DNA of 64,000 nucleotides from Papaver somniferum (GCF_003573695.1 NC_039361.1:35219702-35283701), one strand, 5' to 3'. Positions 36,501 to 48,694 are shown, counted from the stretch's first letter. Notes: generated by a model not told the origin, from the letters alone. Made by a program: numbers and translations.

Positions 36501-37625
36501 GTCACACACACTTGGGTATACGTTTACTGGGTTTGTGAAAACCGTGCCCAAACGTGTACGTGTATGTTGGTTCAACATAGTAACCCAAAAGGTTAACCAT
36601 ATGAGCATTTCATATTAACCTAGTTCTTCTTCACCATAACTAGTTCAATTGACTCAAATGAACTAGTTAGAGAGTTGTTCAATTGCTATGAGATCTTATG
36701 TAACTATACAAGACACAATTGAAACAAAGATGATTCGATTCGATGAATCGGCTCATGAACTTTATAGCCACGGTTTGCATAAAGCATTCCTTAGTAATTT
36801 AAGTTTCATGTTCAGAGCACATCTTTAGATCATAACCACTTAAGATCACAAACAAGTTCGCGGACTTAAGGCAACCGGCAGAGTTTTCCAAACTCAGCAG
36901 AAAATATCGTCAAAGAGACTTCTGCCAGTTCGCGGACTAAACACGCAAACGAGTTTTTGGAAAATCCCAGCAGAAATTCTCGGTAAGAGAACTTCCGTCA
37001 GTTCGCGGACTTGGCAAAGCCAATTCCTCCGGTTTCTCTCAATCAACAAAGTTCGAAAACTTCGGATTTAGGAATACATGGTTATGTAATCTAAACTCTC
37101 ATTCCAATCATTGAGACATTCTCAGAGGACGTTATATAGCCGTTATTCATAGACCGTTCCACGTCAGAGAAATTCTCAAAGTAATTGAAACTTTTCATGA
37201 CTTTTGTCACTAGGTGAAGATAAACTTGATCAAAGCGAAACGCTTTACCAACACACGATTTCGAGAAAAAGATAAGTAGTGAATACTCAACTCGAAATGT
37301 CAAATGTGTATGATCCAGTCTATATAGCATATGACTTTTTATCTCATAAGAAGTAGGAGATAGAATAGATAGACTTTTGAGTGATAGATAAGTTCAAGTC
37401 TCCACATACCTTTTTGTTGATGAAGTTCCACGGTTCCTTGTGTAGATCTTCGTCGTTGTATGATGAATCGCCATGAAGTCCTTAAGCTCAACTACACTTT
37501 CCTATCCTAGTCCGAGACTTAGCTATAATAGACTAGAAATCAAGACTCATAGTTTTGATCACTAACATTGACAAACATGCTTGATATAGAAACGCATGCG
37601 AGGTCGACCGAGCTATGCTCTAACA
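30514..37625 (-). repeat. 5' LTR of the CGTAC-flanked LTR element, split by a CACTA-like insertion
   Basis: LTR sequence occupies 30514-31684 and 36421-37625, collinear with the sister LTR at 24360-26735. The break falls in the phrase AAAGCAAT/CCATATTCACC, which is continuous in the sister copy. Confidence 0.88.
31685..36420 (-). mobile_element. CACTA-like element 2, 4.7 kb, nested in the LTR
   Basis: The left end is CACTAGTCCAGAAGGGG; the right end on the reverse strand is CAACAGTCCAGAAGGGG. The 3-bp target duplication AAT occurs at 31682-31684 and 36421-36423. These features fit the CACTA superfamily, with the right terminus mutated at two bases. Short minus-strand frames at about 32315-33825 (for example KPVAVAYVDTKVLTDDRD and SRTEKSKQWRLVNDATTAQE) look like decayed exons of an accessory or transposase gene, but none is convincing enough to name. 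A 5' UTR-like stretch lies near 36000 on the minus strand. TTATCACG-type subterminal motifs occur at both ends. Confidence 0.8.
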
Positions 37626-37630
37626 CGTAC

Positions 37631-39642
37631 AAAACCTAAACTTAAGGTATAATTCTGTCTAAATTCATCATTACTAAGTTGGTTAAAGTGAAGTAAAGAA
37701 TTAACAACAGTAATAATCAAAAGAAGAAACTGCAAGAGTCTCTCTCGTTGTGATAAGAGACCATATGTACTGAAATAACTTTACACATGAAGTACACTTA
37801 TAAGGTTTCAAGAAGAAACAGGTTTTGAAAAGTTGGTTAAGTTAGTGATCATACACATAACACAATTACCACTAGCATTTCTATTATCATTTTCTTTATT
37901 ATTAATTCCTCACACTCATATTATTAACAAGGTTATTTGACCAAAAAGATTATATATATAAAACAACATCATTGTGTCCACCTGACAGAATGCTACTTTC
38001 TTAACCACAGGACTCATGCATTCGAGATAGCTTAATACATTAACCAAACCTAGTACATACATATCATAAGTCGTTGTCGAAACCACAAAAGACATATACA
38101 AAATGTACAGATTAGGCAAAAGCTTTTACACACTCACTCAAGCCAAATTTAGTATTCACTTTCCTCTTCCTTGAGTTCACTTTCAGCTGTAGATGTATCG
38201 CCTGGCACTAAAAGGAAAAATAATCAGCAAGATTCAGTGGAAGCTTATAGTAAAAATGGTAATTACTGATAAAAGGAAGAACACGGAAAGAACATATTAT
38301 AACCCAGAAAAAGGAATATCAATTTCATCATTAACTCACCAAATAGTCTATCCTCATGAAAACCCTCAAACCATGAGATTAGTATTATCGCAAACAGAAG
38401 AAGAAAATAAAAGAAAACAAAACAATCACGTGGAGTATGCACACGAATGGGTCTCCTAAATAACTTTATATCTGTCCAATAGAAAATAAAAGAAAACAGA
38501 ACACCTAAACAATGCATACTACATACACCCATCGACACAGTTAATATGCATACCAATCGAATGAAAATATCCAGTAGTTCAAAATTGAGAACAACATAAA
38601 AAGATGATGAAACCCATTAACATACTAAACGTCCAGCATAAAATTAGCTTAAATTCTCACCATGTCTCTGAAATAAAATCTTACATACATCTATCCACTT
38701 CTACAATCCCGACCTCTTAAACCAATACGAAACTAAATGAATTATCGAAGTTAGCCAATCCTACACTACAATTACTATTTCAGCTGAAGTTTCTATCTAG
38801 ACAGTGATTACCAATACTCTATATCATTTCCAAATCCTTGTTAAACATTCCTAAATTTCTACTGGTTCAATCCAAAACTAAAAATTCCTAAGTGTAAACA
38901 ACAGAACAAAAACGGTGTCTCAAAGATTGTCCTTTAGAAAATTAATACTAGCCTACTTTTTCAGATCTAATCACAACTTTAAACTTAAGTAACTCTAATA
39001 ATTGAATCCATACTTTGAAAGAAAACATTTAAGCATACCCTAATCTCACCTCAAACCAGATTAATACTCACCTTTTTTATTCTTCTTTCCCCTTTAAACA
39101 AAATAAATAAAACCCTAAGTATCATCTACCAAAATACACAAAAAATATATCATTAATCGATTTGAACAAAAAATAAAAAACCCTAACTATCAAACCCAAT
39201 CTACCAAACCCTAACTATCAAACACTAACAGAAAAAGCAGCATCAACCGATTTAAACCTCATATAACAAACACTAATCGTCATCCATACCTAGCTTCCTC
39301 AGATTTCAACGGAGGGAAAGATTCATGGCAGGAGATTTTTTTCTTCAGGAGAAAGAGAGTGAGAGAGAGGACGAGTGTTGAATGATTGAACTGGGATATT
39401 TTCTCCAAGGATAAGAGGAGTGCACACACGAAATCACGCTCGGAAAAAAAAGGTAAAAATAAGGTGTTTGCAGGTTTTTTTTGTCACAAGGGTACTTCGC
39501 ACGCCTAAAAAAGAAACAGTTGTGAATAACAACTGAGGAATGGCAGTTGCGAAATTAGCAATATAAATTCGCAACTGAAAATTAGCAACTGCTACATTTC
39601 CGTTGCTAATTTGAGTTGCTATCTGGCCAATATGGTGTAGTG
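37631..39642 (-). other. Right arm of CACTA-1
   Basis: The remaining 2 kb of CACTA-1 right of the LTR element. On the minus strand, an exon-like acidic stretch (VPGDTSTAESELKEEESEY then stop) lies at about 38200-38145. AGGGTTT-rich sequence lies at 39250-39100, where the transcript may begin. Subterminal GCAACT/AGTTGC motifs fill 39500-39625. Confidence 0.45.
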
Positions 39643-39645
39643 CAT

Positions 39646-41255
39646 ATGCAGATGATGAAAATCTTTTAAAAATACCTACTATTGAGGAAATCTGACAAAA
39701 TAGCCCAAGTGCCTTCATGAAAAATACCGGGACCCGATGGTTTTCGGATTAAGTTTTATACATATAGTTGCGAGATAAGTTACGATATAGTCAAATTAGT
39801 ACAATTTTTTTTTCAAAACTTAGACTCTCAATCCCAATTTGAATGTTACTTATCAGACTTCCAAAAATATAATTTCCATCTACTCCAAATGATTTTTCGA
39901 CCTATTAGCTTGTGTAATAAAATCTTATCTAAGTTAATGGTCAATCTGATGAAACCTAGCATCTCTAAAGTTATATCTTCTTATCAGGAAGCTTTTGTAT
40001 CAGGTGGATGTATTCTAGACAACACTGTCATATCACACAAGCTACTTGATACCATGAAGAAAAAAAAAGAAACATAAAGTAAGAGACATAACCATTAAAC
40101 TAAACATGTTTAAGACATTTGATCATAATGAATGACCTTTTGTGTATGATGTTGTAAATTATATTAGCTTTGATGAACAATGGTTAAAAATGGTATGCTT
40201 CTACATTAGCACTCAAACTATTTTCCTTTTGTTAAATGGTTCAGCTTGTTATTTTTTTACTCCTCCTACAGGGTTAAGGGAGACTATTTATCTCCCTATC
40301 TTTTTATACTTTATATGGATGTTTTGTCTTGGCTTTTACTTCAAGCAGAACATCAGAAAAGAATACATATAGTCAAACCATCTACTACACATTTGTTCTT
40401 TGCAGATGATGTGATATTGTTCCTTAAAGCAAAAGATTATGAATTACAGTATGCTCAACAAACTCTCTTACGGTTTAGTAAAGCTTTTGATCAGGTTATC
40501 AATCTTATTAAGAGTGGCATTTCTTTTCGTAAGAATATTTCTAGGCATAGACAAACTGATGTAGCAAATCTGTTGCAAATGAAACCAATAAAATAATCTG
40601 ATAAATATTTGGGAGTTCTTGTTTTTCATAAATAGGTATAAACCTTTGTGTTTCCAGCCGTTAATTTCTAGAATGCAATAAAAATTGAATGGTTGGTCTG
40701 AAAAGTTGATTTCTCAATCAAGAAGGTCCACTAAGATATATGTTGTGTTGAATTTTATTGTTCTTTATCAAATTTCCTGCTTTCGTTTACCTATCTCTGA
40801 TTTACAACAATTAGAAACTACTCAACGACGTTATTGGTGGAGTCATCAACCAAATAAGAAAGATTTCACCCAAAAGCTTGGTGAAGCTTATGTCTTCCAA
40901 AAAGGTGGGCTGATTTAGGGTTCAAAAGTCTTAAGAAGTTTAACTTAGCCCTTTTATGTAAAATAGTATGGCGATTGGTTAATAATCTTAATGATCTTTG
41001 TACTAGGGATTTGCAATCGAAGTATTTTCTGAAAAATTCCCCTTTACATTCTAAGCCAATAAAGCATATTTTTTGGGTTTGGAAAGGTGTTCATAAAGGA
41101 ATAAATTAGTCCAAAAATATCATGTTTGGGAAATTGCTACATGTGAAGAAATAGTATGTGGAAAGACAACTGGCTGTATAGGGAGGAGGGTCAAATTTCA
41201 GTACAAAAGCTTGAGAAGCTTTCTGATTTTCATTTACAAGACTACATTTTTGTTG
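39646..41255 (+). mobile_element. Second LINE, segment 2: reverse transcriptase remnant
   Basis: The frame resumes right after the CACTA target duplication with ADDENLLKIPTIEEI. It continues with FRPISLCNKILSKLMVNLMK, SSYQEAFVSGGCILDN, YLSPYLFILYMDVLS and LFFADDVILFL (FADD catalytic motif), then ISRRST-like and WWSHQPNKKD downstream segments. These are ordered hallmarks of plant LINE RT and the linker that follows it. Several stops and frame changes are present. It is cut by the Tat element at 41256. Confidence 0.82.
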
Positions 41256-41726
41256 TGTAGTTGCAGGAAATCCTACACTACACCCCTCATATGATTTCAT
41301 TATTACTCAACTCATTTTTATATTTACACTCTTAATTTTATTGATCAATCTTTGAATATTCTTACAAGAAAAGATAAAGGAATCAAGAATGACTTCTGCT
41401 CTAGACTTTCTCTCTCCTATTTACTTGTTTCTTACTCAAAAAAGATCTCTCTCTTTCCTTTACAACTGAACGACTATTTATAGGGAAATACATAGTGGAT
41501 GACAGCTAATCTGTCCTTTATTTTCGAATATGACTTGCGACATTCTCGCAACCTTACAAATCTTAATCTCGCAAACTCTCTAATTTTCGCAGGACCATCA
41601 CATCTTTCTCATGATTTTAGCTGACGTCGTTTATTATATCATTTCTGAAATTGTTCTGCGACGCTGTTGTGTTGTGTTGTTGATAATTTCGCTAAGATAT
41701 TATTGTTGCGAGATTCTGATCCTACA
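41256..41726 (-). repeat. 3' LTR of the Tat element
   Basis: 471 bp, TG..CA, about 98-99% identical by eye to the other LTR. As it lies upstream of the antisense ORF on the plus strand, it may influence that ORF's transcription. Confidence 0.9.
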
Positions 41727-43022
41727 TCTTGCCTTTTATCATATCTTTTCTGCGAAGTAGAGAATGATGTGAGAAATACAACAACTGTTCCTCTCTTCAT
41801 ATTCTGCATTTATCACACATATTCTTTCTTCCATCCGTTTCTTGACACGTCTTTTGTAACCGCTGCTTTTTAACCGCTTATATCTTCACGTATTAATCGT
41901 GTTTATCTTCTCGAGGAAAAATTCCCTCTGTATATATTCTTTCTCACTCTCTTTTTCTTTCTTTTTATTTTCTCTGCAACTTCATCGTTCTTCTGCAAAT
42001 TCCGTTATTGCAATTTTTCTTCTTTCTTCTTCAATCTTTTTAAGTTTTTCTTCATCTTCATACTATTTCTTCTGCAGATCTTCATCATTTGTAATTTTCT
42101 TCGAAATAATCTTCCTGCTAGTGTTTTCCATGGATTCATCAAGGTTAGTTTTCTTTTTTCTTCTTTATGGGTTTTGCTGAAATTGATCTTGTTTACTGCC
42201 TTATTTGATGTTGTTTATGTGATTCCCATACTGTTGTTATTTCAGCAAAAGCGCCTCCAACATTAAGTTTACTGTTCAGAACCCTAACATTCCCAAACCG
42301 CAGCATAAAGTTGTTGCGCATAAAAGAAAGTCTGCGAATGAGAAGCTATTAAGAAACATTATCCTTTTTAATAACAATATTGTTGCCTCTGTTTCTTATC
42401 TAGATTATAATTCGCAGGGTGATAAGGATGTCAATAAACCTCTCAAGAAATCTCGCCACCTTAAAACTGTTCAAACTTCTGTTCCATTCCACTTACTTAT
42501 CTCTTCTAAATCTCCTGCGACATCTTCGTAAGATAAAACCTTATCTCCAATTCGCGAAAAAGCTGCCTCAAACTTCATTTCTTCAACTGATCTTTCAATG
42601 ATTGAAACCCCCTTTGTTGATCCTTTTGTGAATGAAACTTCTTATCTTCCTATTGAGAATGTTTCTCAACCTTCTATCATTGCCAGTTCTCTACCTGAGT
42701 CTCTTCCCCTTTCGAAAGAAACTGTGGAAGGAATAGATATTGCTTTCAAAGTTTTGTCTGAAGTCTTGGATGATGGCAAGAAGTCCTCCATTGATCCTGT
42801 CAAGTCTAATGTTTGCAAAATTTGGAGCAAGCATTTAGGTTCTGACAGAGCTGCTTCGCAGACAGCTTTGGAAAAAGAGTGTAATGCTATTCGTCTCGAA
42901 AATCAAAAGCTTCAGAATGTTTTGTTGGATCGTGAAAATATTCTCAAGAAGAATGATGAATTGAGAGGTATGATTTTCTTATCTGTGTCTTCAATTTGCC
43001 TTTTTAATGGTTTTATCCTTCC

Positions 43023-44909
43023 TGATGAGTGCTAAAAAGTGCATATTTCTATATATTTTTCTTGGCATTTAACTCATCTTTTGTGCATTAATTCTACATT
43101 TTATCCCATATTCTGTATTTTCATTGTTTTCAAGAATAAATATTTTTCTTACTTAATTTTGCATTTTTAGGTAATAAATAAAGTTCGGATGAGTCGCGGA
43201 GCGAAAAGAGCAGAAAAGTAGTGAAAAGCCGGGAGAAATTACGCAAGGAAACCGCGAAGAATGGTGCGCACAACCTCATTTTCTACACACAAAAGCGCCT
43301 CCGTTCTCAGCCATCAGATCAGTTCTCAGAAGCATCCGACGGTCGCTCCTTCATAGAGCATCAAAATCTGAAGTCTCTGCCAAGCACCACAGCGCTGAAA
43401 TTCCAAGCCTTCAGATTAGATGGTAGTTGAATCCAACGGTCGCTCCCTTGCTGTGCATCAAAGCTTGATATCTCCGTGTAACACTACAACACCTAACTCC
43501 ATCTGGCATCGTTGATTTTGTTGTATCATATAATCTGACGGTCGCTACAAGCTTCACTTCACATCACCGTCCGATCTACCTACCAGCTTCGCATCCAGTG
43601 ACTCAGCATCGCAGAACATCAAACTCGATACGCCCGCCTCACACCCTAGCGACCGAACCTATACCAGCTAACCAAACACGCCTTCTCTGCCAAACCATCG
43701 AGCTCACCCCATCTCCTTCCCCATTCCCTCTGCAGAAACCATGTCCGCCACCAGCTCTCTCCGCCTGCCTCTGCCTCAACCACCACCACACATCTCCAAA
43801 AAGCCATCATGGCTATCACCTACACAAAACCCATCATCCCATACTGCAAAACCTATTCACCTAGCCAAAATTATTTCATCAAACCCACACTCACGCCACT
43901 GAACCCTAGGGTGGAGTTGATGAAGCAATTCAAGCTAGACACGCAATTGACAGCGGAACAGGGAGCAGGAGGCGAATACAAGCATGGGTCGAAGAAAAGG
44001 AGCAGTTATCAGAGAAATTAGGTAAAAATTTTGTAACCCTAATTTTACTGTTTTAGGGATTTTTTGGGGAAGAACATATGGAACCCTAATTCATAGTTTT
44101 GGGTATAAATAGAGGAGGTGTTGTATGTGGAGGGTGTTCTTGGTTAGCCGAGATACCCCCTAATTGGGTCAATTTCAATTTCAATGTCTGTCCTGTTATG
44201 TTATGCTTTTTGCAATTCTATTTTTCACTGTTATGTTCATGTTCTTGTTATGTTAATGTTCATGTGATTCATCATGTTTGTTAAGTTCTAATTCACCACT
44301 AGGGTGAGAAGTCAACTGAACTTTTTGGTTAGCCAATTGGGTTAGACCCTGTTGAGCTCAAAACATTTAGGTTAGTAACATTCCAAAGGTTCACTGGCTT
44401 GTGATTAGTGGTGCTTTAAACAGACCATTAATGCTAGAGTTAGTCATAATCTAAGGGATTCACAAAGCCATATTAGTTAGAGACCTAGACCCTAAATGAC
44501 CTGTGATTGCCTATGCTTTAATCAGATAGACAATGCTAGGGGTTATCCAAGGACTTTAGGTAGTTAACTAACCACATGACAGGGATGTAACCAAGGTGAA
44601 CTAGCTAGGTGAAGGAGAATTCTCACCCATCTTCAGACACTTCCCATCTTCAACTGTTTTGCTTGTTTTCTGTTTTGATTAAATTGTTCTTGAATTTTCT
44701 TTGTTTCTTTGCCTCTTAACTTCACTGCCTTTGGCTCACTGCCACTGAATCTTCTTTGGTTCTTTAGTTCACTGCCTGTCACTAGCTCAGCTATCTAGGA
44801 AACTTCAATACACCCCAAGTCTCTGTGGAATGATCCCTTGCTTACTTTCTATACTAAAACTTGGCCTTGTATACTTGCAAGAGTTTTTGTGTGTTTTCTA
44901 ACCACACCA
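43023..44909 (+). repeat. 5' LTR of the nested gypsy-type element
   Basis: 1887 bp. Short ORFs in it are not supported as genes. The LTR contains GGGTATAAATAGAGG near 44100, a good TATA box for the element's own transcript; the right LTR has GGGTATAATAGAGG at the same place. Confidence 0.88.
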
Positions 44910-44915
44910 AGTTTT

Positions 44916-44933
44916 TGGCGCCGCTGCCGGGGA
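44916..44933 (+). promoter_or_regulatory. tRNA primer-binding site
   Basis: TGGCGCCGCTGCCGGGGA, the tRNA-Asp-type primer site typical of gypsy elements, a few bases after the left LTR. Confidence 0.85.
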
Positions 44934-45139
44934 CTTGGCGTTGTGTTTTCGAAGCATTCTTATTTGCTGTTCTCCTTGCATTTAATTCATCTAGCCTCAC
45001 TTGCATATTCATCTTGCATATTCTCTGCACTGCATATCTTGCATCATGCATTGCATTCTTGCATCTTAGATTAACTTGCTGTTTTAGTAGCTGCTGTGTA
45101 GTGCAGCTGAAAGAAACTGATCTTTGCTGAGTCCAGGTA

Positions 45140-45420
45140 CCTGCTGTGAAGTGCTCCTGTGGAGCTGATGCTGCCTGACTGCTGCTGCTGCTTGGCTGCC
45201 AAGCTGCTGTGCTGCTGCAGCTTTCTTTCCAGCTACCTCAACTGAGCTGCTTCTCTCTGATCCTGCTGCCTTGCTGCTGAGCTGCTATTGCTGAACTTGT
45301 GGTGCTGAACTTGTGGTGCTGCTATTGCTACTGAGCTGCTTCTCCTGCTGCTGCTCCTGGTCTTGCTGTTGTGCCTCAGCTGTTGCTGCTGTGCAAAAGC
45401 AAGCTGCTGCAATTGAACAA
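45140..45420. repeat. CTG-rich low-complexity region
   Basis: Dense GCTGCTG and TGCTGAAC repeats on the plus strand in the element's untranslated leader. The reading frames across it are low-complexity and are probably not translated. Confidence 0.7.
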
Positions 45421-45970
45421 GCCCACTTGCTGTTGAACAATTCTGCTGGTCCTGCTGTTGCTATGATCCAAAGCCCAACTGGGCTGATTCCAAGCAGCTG
45501 AAAAAGAACAAAGCCCAACTGGGCTTTGCAACTGAAAAGCCCAACTGGACCTTGAGTGTTGAAGCAAAGCTTAGGATGATCCAAAGCCCAACTGGGCTTT
45601 TGCAACCAAACTGAGCAGCTGGGCTGTGCTTAAGCAAGTAAGCCTAAACCCATTAAGAGAACCCAACCTGTGGGCTTCCATTTTTAATTTGTGGGCTTGT
45701 AATAATTTTTTCCATTTTCTGTTGGGCTTGTAATCTTAATTACTTGTGGGCTTGTTTGTTTAATTGCTTGTGGGTTTGTGATGTTAGACTGATTTGGGCC
45801 TGTAGTTTTAAATTAGAAAAACTGAACTTTTGAAAGTCCAACTGGGCCTCCGACCAAACAAGCAACAGTTAGGCTATTTCAAAAGCTACATTGGGCTTCA
45901 GTTTGCATACACATTGTGGGCTTAGTTCACCTTCCCTTGGCAACACAATTTCTCCCACCAATGTGGGCTT

Positions 45971-46050
45971 GCTCCCAACACTAAAACCAAAATTCTTGCT
46001 CCCAACACTAAAACCAAAATTCTTGCTCCCAACACAAAAACCAAAATTTT
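45971..46050. repeat. 27-bp tandem repeat, three copies
   Basis: The unit begins GCTCCCAACACTAAAACC and ends AAAATTCTT, repeated three times; the third copy is slightly changed. It lies just upstream of the zinc-knuckle ORF. Confidence 0.9.
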
Positions 46051-46165
46051 TCTTTTTCCCATTAAAACCAAATGTCTCCCGCCAAACCAAATTTTTCCCA
46101 ACAAAACCAAATTTTTCCAAAAAGTCCAATCCCTTAAAAACCAATTTTGAGCTTTGAGCCCAATC

Positions 46166-47068
46166 ATGTATAGATCTTTTTCTACAGTTGGGGAATACAA
46201 CGAATCCCTTAGAGAACTTGCGTATGGACAAACTTCACGTTATGAACCTCCCATAGACCATGATGTCAATAGTCATAGGAATTATTATGGACATTTTCAA
46301 AGTTCCGAGCCTCAATACATGAACCCTAATGACTATTCACACATGCATCATTCGCCACAACGTGAAAATGAACATTTTGCTAGTGCCTCACTCACACAAT
46401 CATCTCTTGTGGATCAATTAGAAGCTCGAATCGCAGCTTTAGAAATGCAATCACATGAGGAATCTGTCACATCTAATTTTCTTAGGCAACCTGAAATCTA
46501 TGCATGTCCCGCATGTGGTAGTTTAGACCACCCTGTTGAGCATTGTCATATTTTGCATAATTTTAGGCCATCAAGAGAAAATCCAATGTATGAAATGCCC
46601 ATGAATTGTGAGAATGGTAGTCATTGGGACCATAATCAATCCTTTGAGGGTTGCGATCAATCTTTTATAAACCCTAATGACCATGTACACATGTACCAAT
46701 CACCACAATTTGAACATGAAGAATTTTGTACTCCCATGAATTTAGACTCCACCACAGAAGCTTTCAGACTTAGTGAGCAAAACTTCGATAGATCTACATC
46801 ACGAATTCAAGCATATTTAGATCAGATTTTGCTTCACCTACAAAAGGAGGAAATTCATGAGGAAATGTATGTTGTCCCTAATGAAGTGTCTAGACCCATT
46901 CATGTAAACGATGTTGAATATGAACCTAATTTAGAGGAACATGAATCGACTAATGACACCACCACTGTTAATGAGGACCAATATGCATGCTACCATGATG
47001 ATGATTATGATGATTATGATGAGATGTTAGAAGAACATGAAAATATGTGGAACCTGTTAGTTCAATAA
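46166..47068 (+). CDS. Retroelement zinc-knuckle (gag-like) protein, about 300 aa
   Basis: A single open frame starting MYRSFSTVGEYNESL. It has a predicted coiled coil (SLVDQLEARIAALEMQS) followed by CPACGSLDHPVEHC, which fits the C-x2-C-x4-H-x4-C zinc knuckle of retroviral-type gag proteins. The N-terminal and C-terminal thirds are rich in His, Asn and acidic residues and contain two similar segments (MNPNDYSHMHHSPQ and INPNDHVHMYQSPQ), suggesting an internal duplication. It ends in an acidic tail (DDDYDDYDEMLEEHE). It lacks the usual large capsid domain and was probably the element's nucleic-acid-binding protein. No frameshift is seen. Confidence 0.6.
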   Translation: MYRSFSTVGEYNESLRELAYGQTSRYEPPIDHDVNSHRNYYGHFQSSEPQYMNPNDYSHMHHSPQRENEHFASASLTQSSLVDQLEARIAALEMQSHEESVTSNFLRQPEIYACPACGSLDHPVEHCHILHNFRPSRENPMYEMPMNCENGSHWDHNQSFEGCDQSFINPNDHVHMYQSPQFEHEEFCTPMNLDSTTEAFRLSEQNFDRSTSRIQAYLDQILLHLQKEEIHEEMYVVPNEVSRPIHVNDVEYEPNLEEHESTNDTTTVNEDQYACYHDDDYDDYDEMLEEHENMWNLLVQ

Positions 47069-48177
47069 CATATGGCTTCTCGCCCTCGACCTTCATGAAT
47101 GCTGTTTTTTCTAATACTCATCGTAATTCATATGATTTTGATATTGACATGGGATTCGTACAATTATTCTGTGAGATGAGCATGACATAGGAATAGTTGA
47201 ATCTTCTGTAGACACCTATGCATGAAAATATATTTGATGTGTCTGATTCTCTACCTAGGTCACATTGTGATATTTCTCCTGATTTGCCAATGCATGAGAA
47301 TGAATTTATTGATGATGTTGATGATTCTGAGTGTGAACTTGCTAATTGATTGATGATTGTGAGCATGATGTAACACGTGTAGATGATTTAGGAGATTTTG
47401 ATTTGATTAATAATGACGCGCCTATTCTCCTACATGAGTCACAATCTGTTGGCCTTCCACCCAACCTAGATTTGGTTTGTACCAATATTGTAAAACCGAC
47501 TTTTCTGAGAGTCCCTAATCTAGGTTTGGAACTGTGTGCTTCCCAAGTCCTCTTGGACTATTTTGCTTCTAAGTATAATACATTTGAGGAACCACAGTTG
47601 GAATTAGCATGTTTGCCCGTCCCTAGCACAGTTCACTTTGAGCTAGACCTTGTACATGATGAACCCCCAAACTGCGAGATTTTTGTTTCCAAAATTTTAT
47701 CCGTTGAAAAATCCAGGTTTGGGGGTAGCTCATTTTGTTTCACAGTTTCACGTTGCGTTTCTTTCCTATTATTATTGTGTGAAGCTGTTGAAACCTTTAC
47801 ACTTTGTCTTTTGGGTTGATCCTCAACTCTTTAGATTGTTAGTGTATGGTGAATTTTTTTGTATATAATCCAGTAGATAAAATTTTAAAAACCCTTTTGT
47901 TCCTTTTGTATATATTTTGCTAATCCAATATGATCTCGGCTGAAATATGTTGGATTTTGCCTTGAATAACGGAGTTTTAATTCTGCTTTCGCCGAAATCG
48001 GGTATTCTCTCTCCTTTTACTCTACTCAGCATGTCCCTTTCCATATGATGCATTTTAATTCTTTCCATATTTTGAAACATTGAGGACAATGTTTAGTTTA
48101 GGTTTGGGGGTATAGAGTAGATACCATGATAATTTGCCATAATTAAAAACGAACTCCTTCTTCTTATTGAAAAATTC

Positions 48178-48178
<1 letters not shown>

Positions 48179-48209
<31 letters not shown>
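48179..48209. repeat. Poly(A) tract, 31 A
   Basis: Uninterrupted A run followed by ATTCAAAA repeats inside the nested LTR element. The length in an assembly may be unreliable. Confidence 0.85.
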
Positions 48210-48211
<2 letters not shown>

Positions 48212-48635
48212 CAAAAATTCAAAAATTCAAAAAAAAATTAAAAAAATGAAAAATCATAAAAAATGGAGCTCATTTACCTTGAAATGTTGACTCTTGTGCA
48301 AATATGTAATTATTAGGAGTCTTAGTCTAGATATTTAGGCACCCTGATTCTAGCACAATTCACATAGTGATAAGAATTTGCACGCGCACGATCTACCAAT
48401 ACATGTATGGCCTCGATCTTCAAGGTGTTGGATAGGAAGTTACGATTGCCAATCACTTTAGAATACTGAACGAAACTTGACTAGCTTGTTCTTTGGTTGG
48501 TTGGGATAGAAGGTGGAGGTTACATTAAGAAAGACAACCATCGAATTTAACTGGGTGCATCAAAAAGGGCTACCTCTTGCAAAGTGTCATGTAATTTTTG
48601 TTTCCTTTTGTATATGTATCAAAAGTGTTGTTTTG

Positions 48636-48639
<4 letters not shown>

Positions 48640-48693
<54 letters not shown>
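48640..48693. repeat. Poly(A) tract, about 54 A
   Basis: A second, longer A run about 430 bp after the first, preceded by GTTGTTTTGTCTT. The apparent Lys-rich frame across it is an artefact. Confidence 0.85.

Positions 48694-48694
<1 letters not shown>

Larger units (their letters stand above)
24360..37625 (-). mobile_element. LTR retrotransposon lacking pol, inserted in CACTA-1 (13.3 kb with nested insertion)
   Basis: It is flanked by the 5-bp duplication CGTAC (24355-24359, 37626-37630). The LTRs are 24360-26735 and 30514-37625; the second is interrupted by a CACTA-like element at 31685-36420. Read on the minus strand, each LTR starts TGTTAGAGCATAGC and ends CTTTTTCA. A primer-binding site TGGTATCAGAGCAGG next to the right LTR and a purine tract ACAAAGGGGGAGAT next to the left LTR set the direction. 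The 3.8-kb interior has two unusual ORFs but no protease, RT or integrase, so it is non-autonomous. A second copy of the family starts at 60398. Confidence 0.88.
20759..39642 (-). mobile_element. CACTA (En/Spm) DNA transposon, 18.9 kb including nested insertions
   Basis: The termini are CACTACACCATTTTG at the left and, on the reverse strand, CACTACACCATATTGG at the right. They are flanked by the 3-bp target duplication CAT (20756-20758 and 39643-39645), as expected for CACTA elements. GTTGC/GCAAC-rich subterminal repeats lie inside both ends. A decayed TNP2-type transposase lies on the minus strand at 22860-23705. Only about 5.6 kb is the element itself. The rest is an LTR retrotransposon inserted at 24360-37625, which itself carries a second CACTA-like element. 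The minus-strand stretch near 39300-39100 with AGGGTTT motifs may be the start of the element's transcript. Confidence 0.88.

Noticed and set aside
20750..39650. Possible novel giant gene cluster between the two LINE segments
   Set aside because: All of it is explained by CACTA-1 and the elements nested within it, each with termini and target duplications.
45285..45605. Gln/Ala-rich ORF on the minus strand
   Set aside because: It is a low-complexity shadow of the CTG-rich leader of the nested LTR element, with frames open on both strands.
45971..46050. CRISPR-like direct repeats
   Set aside because: Three adjacent 27-bp copies without spacers in a plant retroelement; an ordinary tandem repeat.
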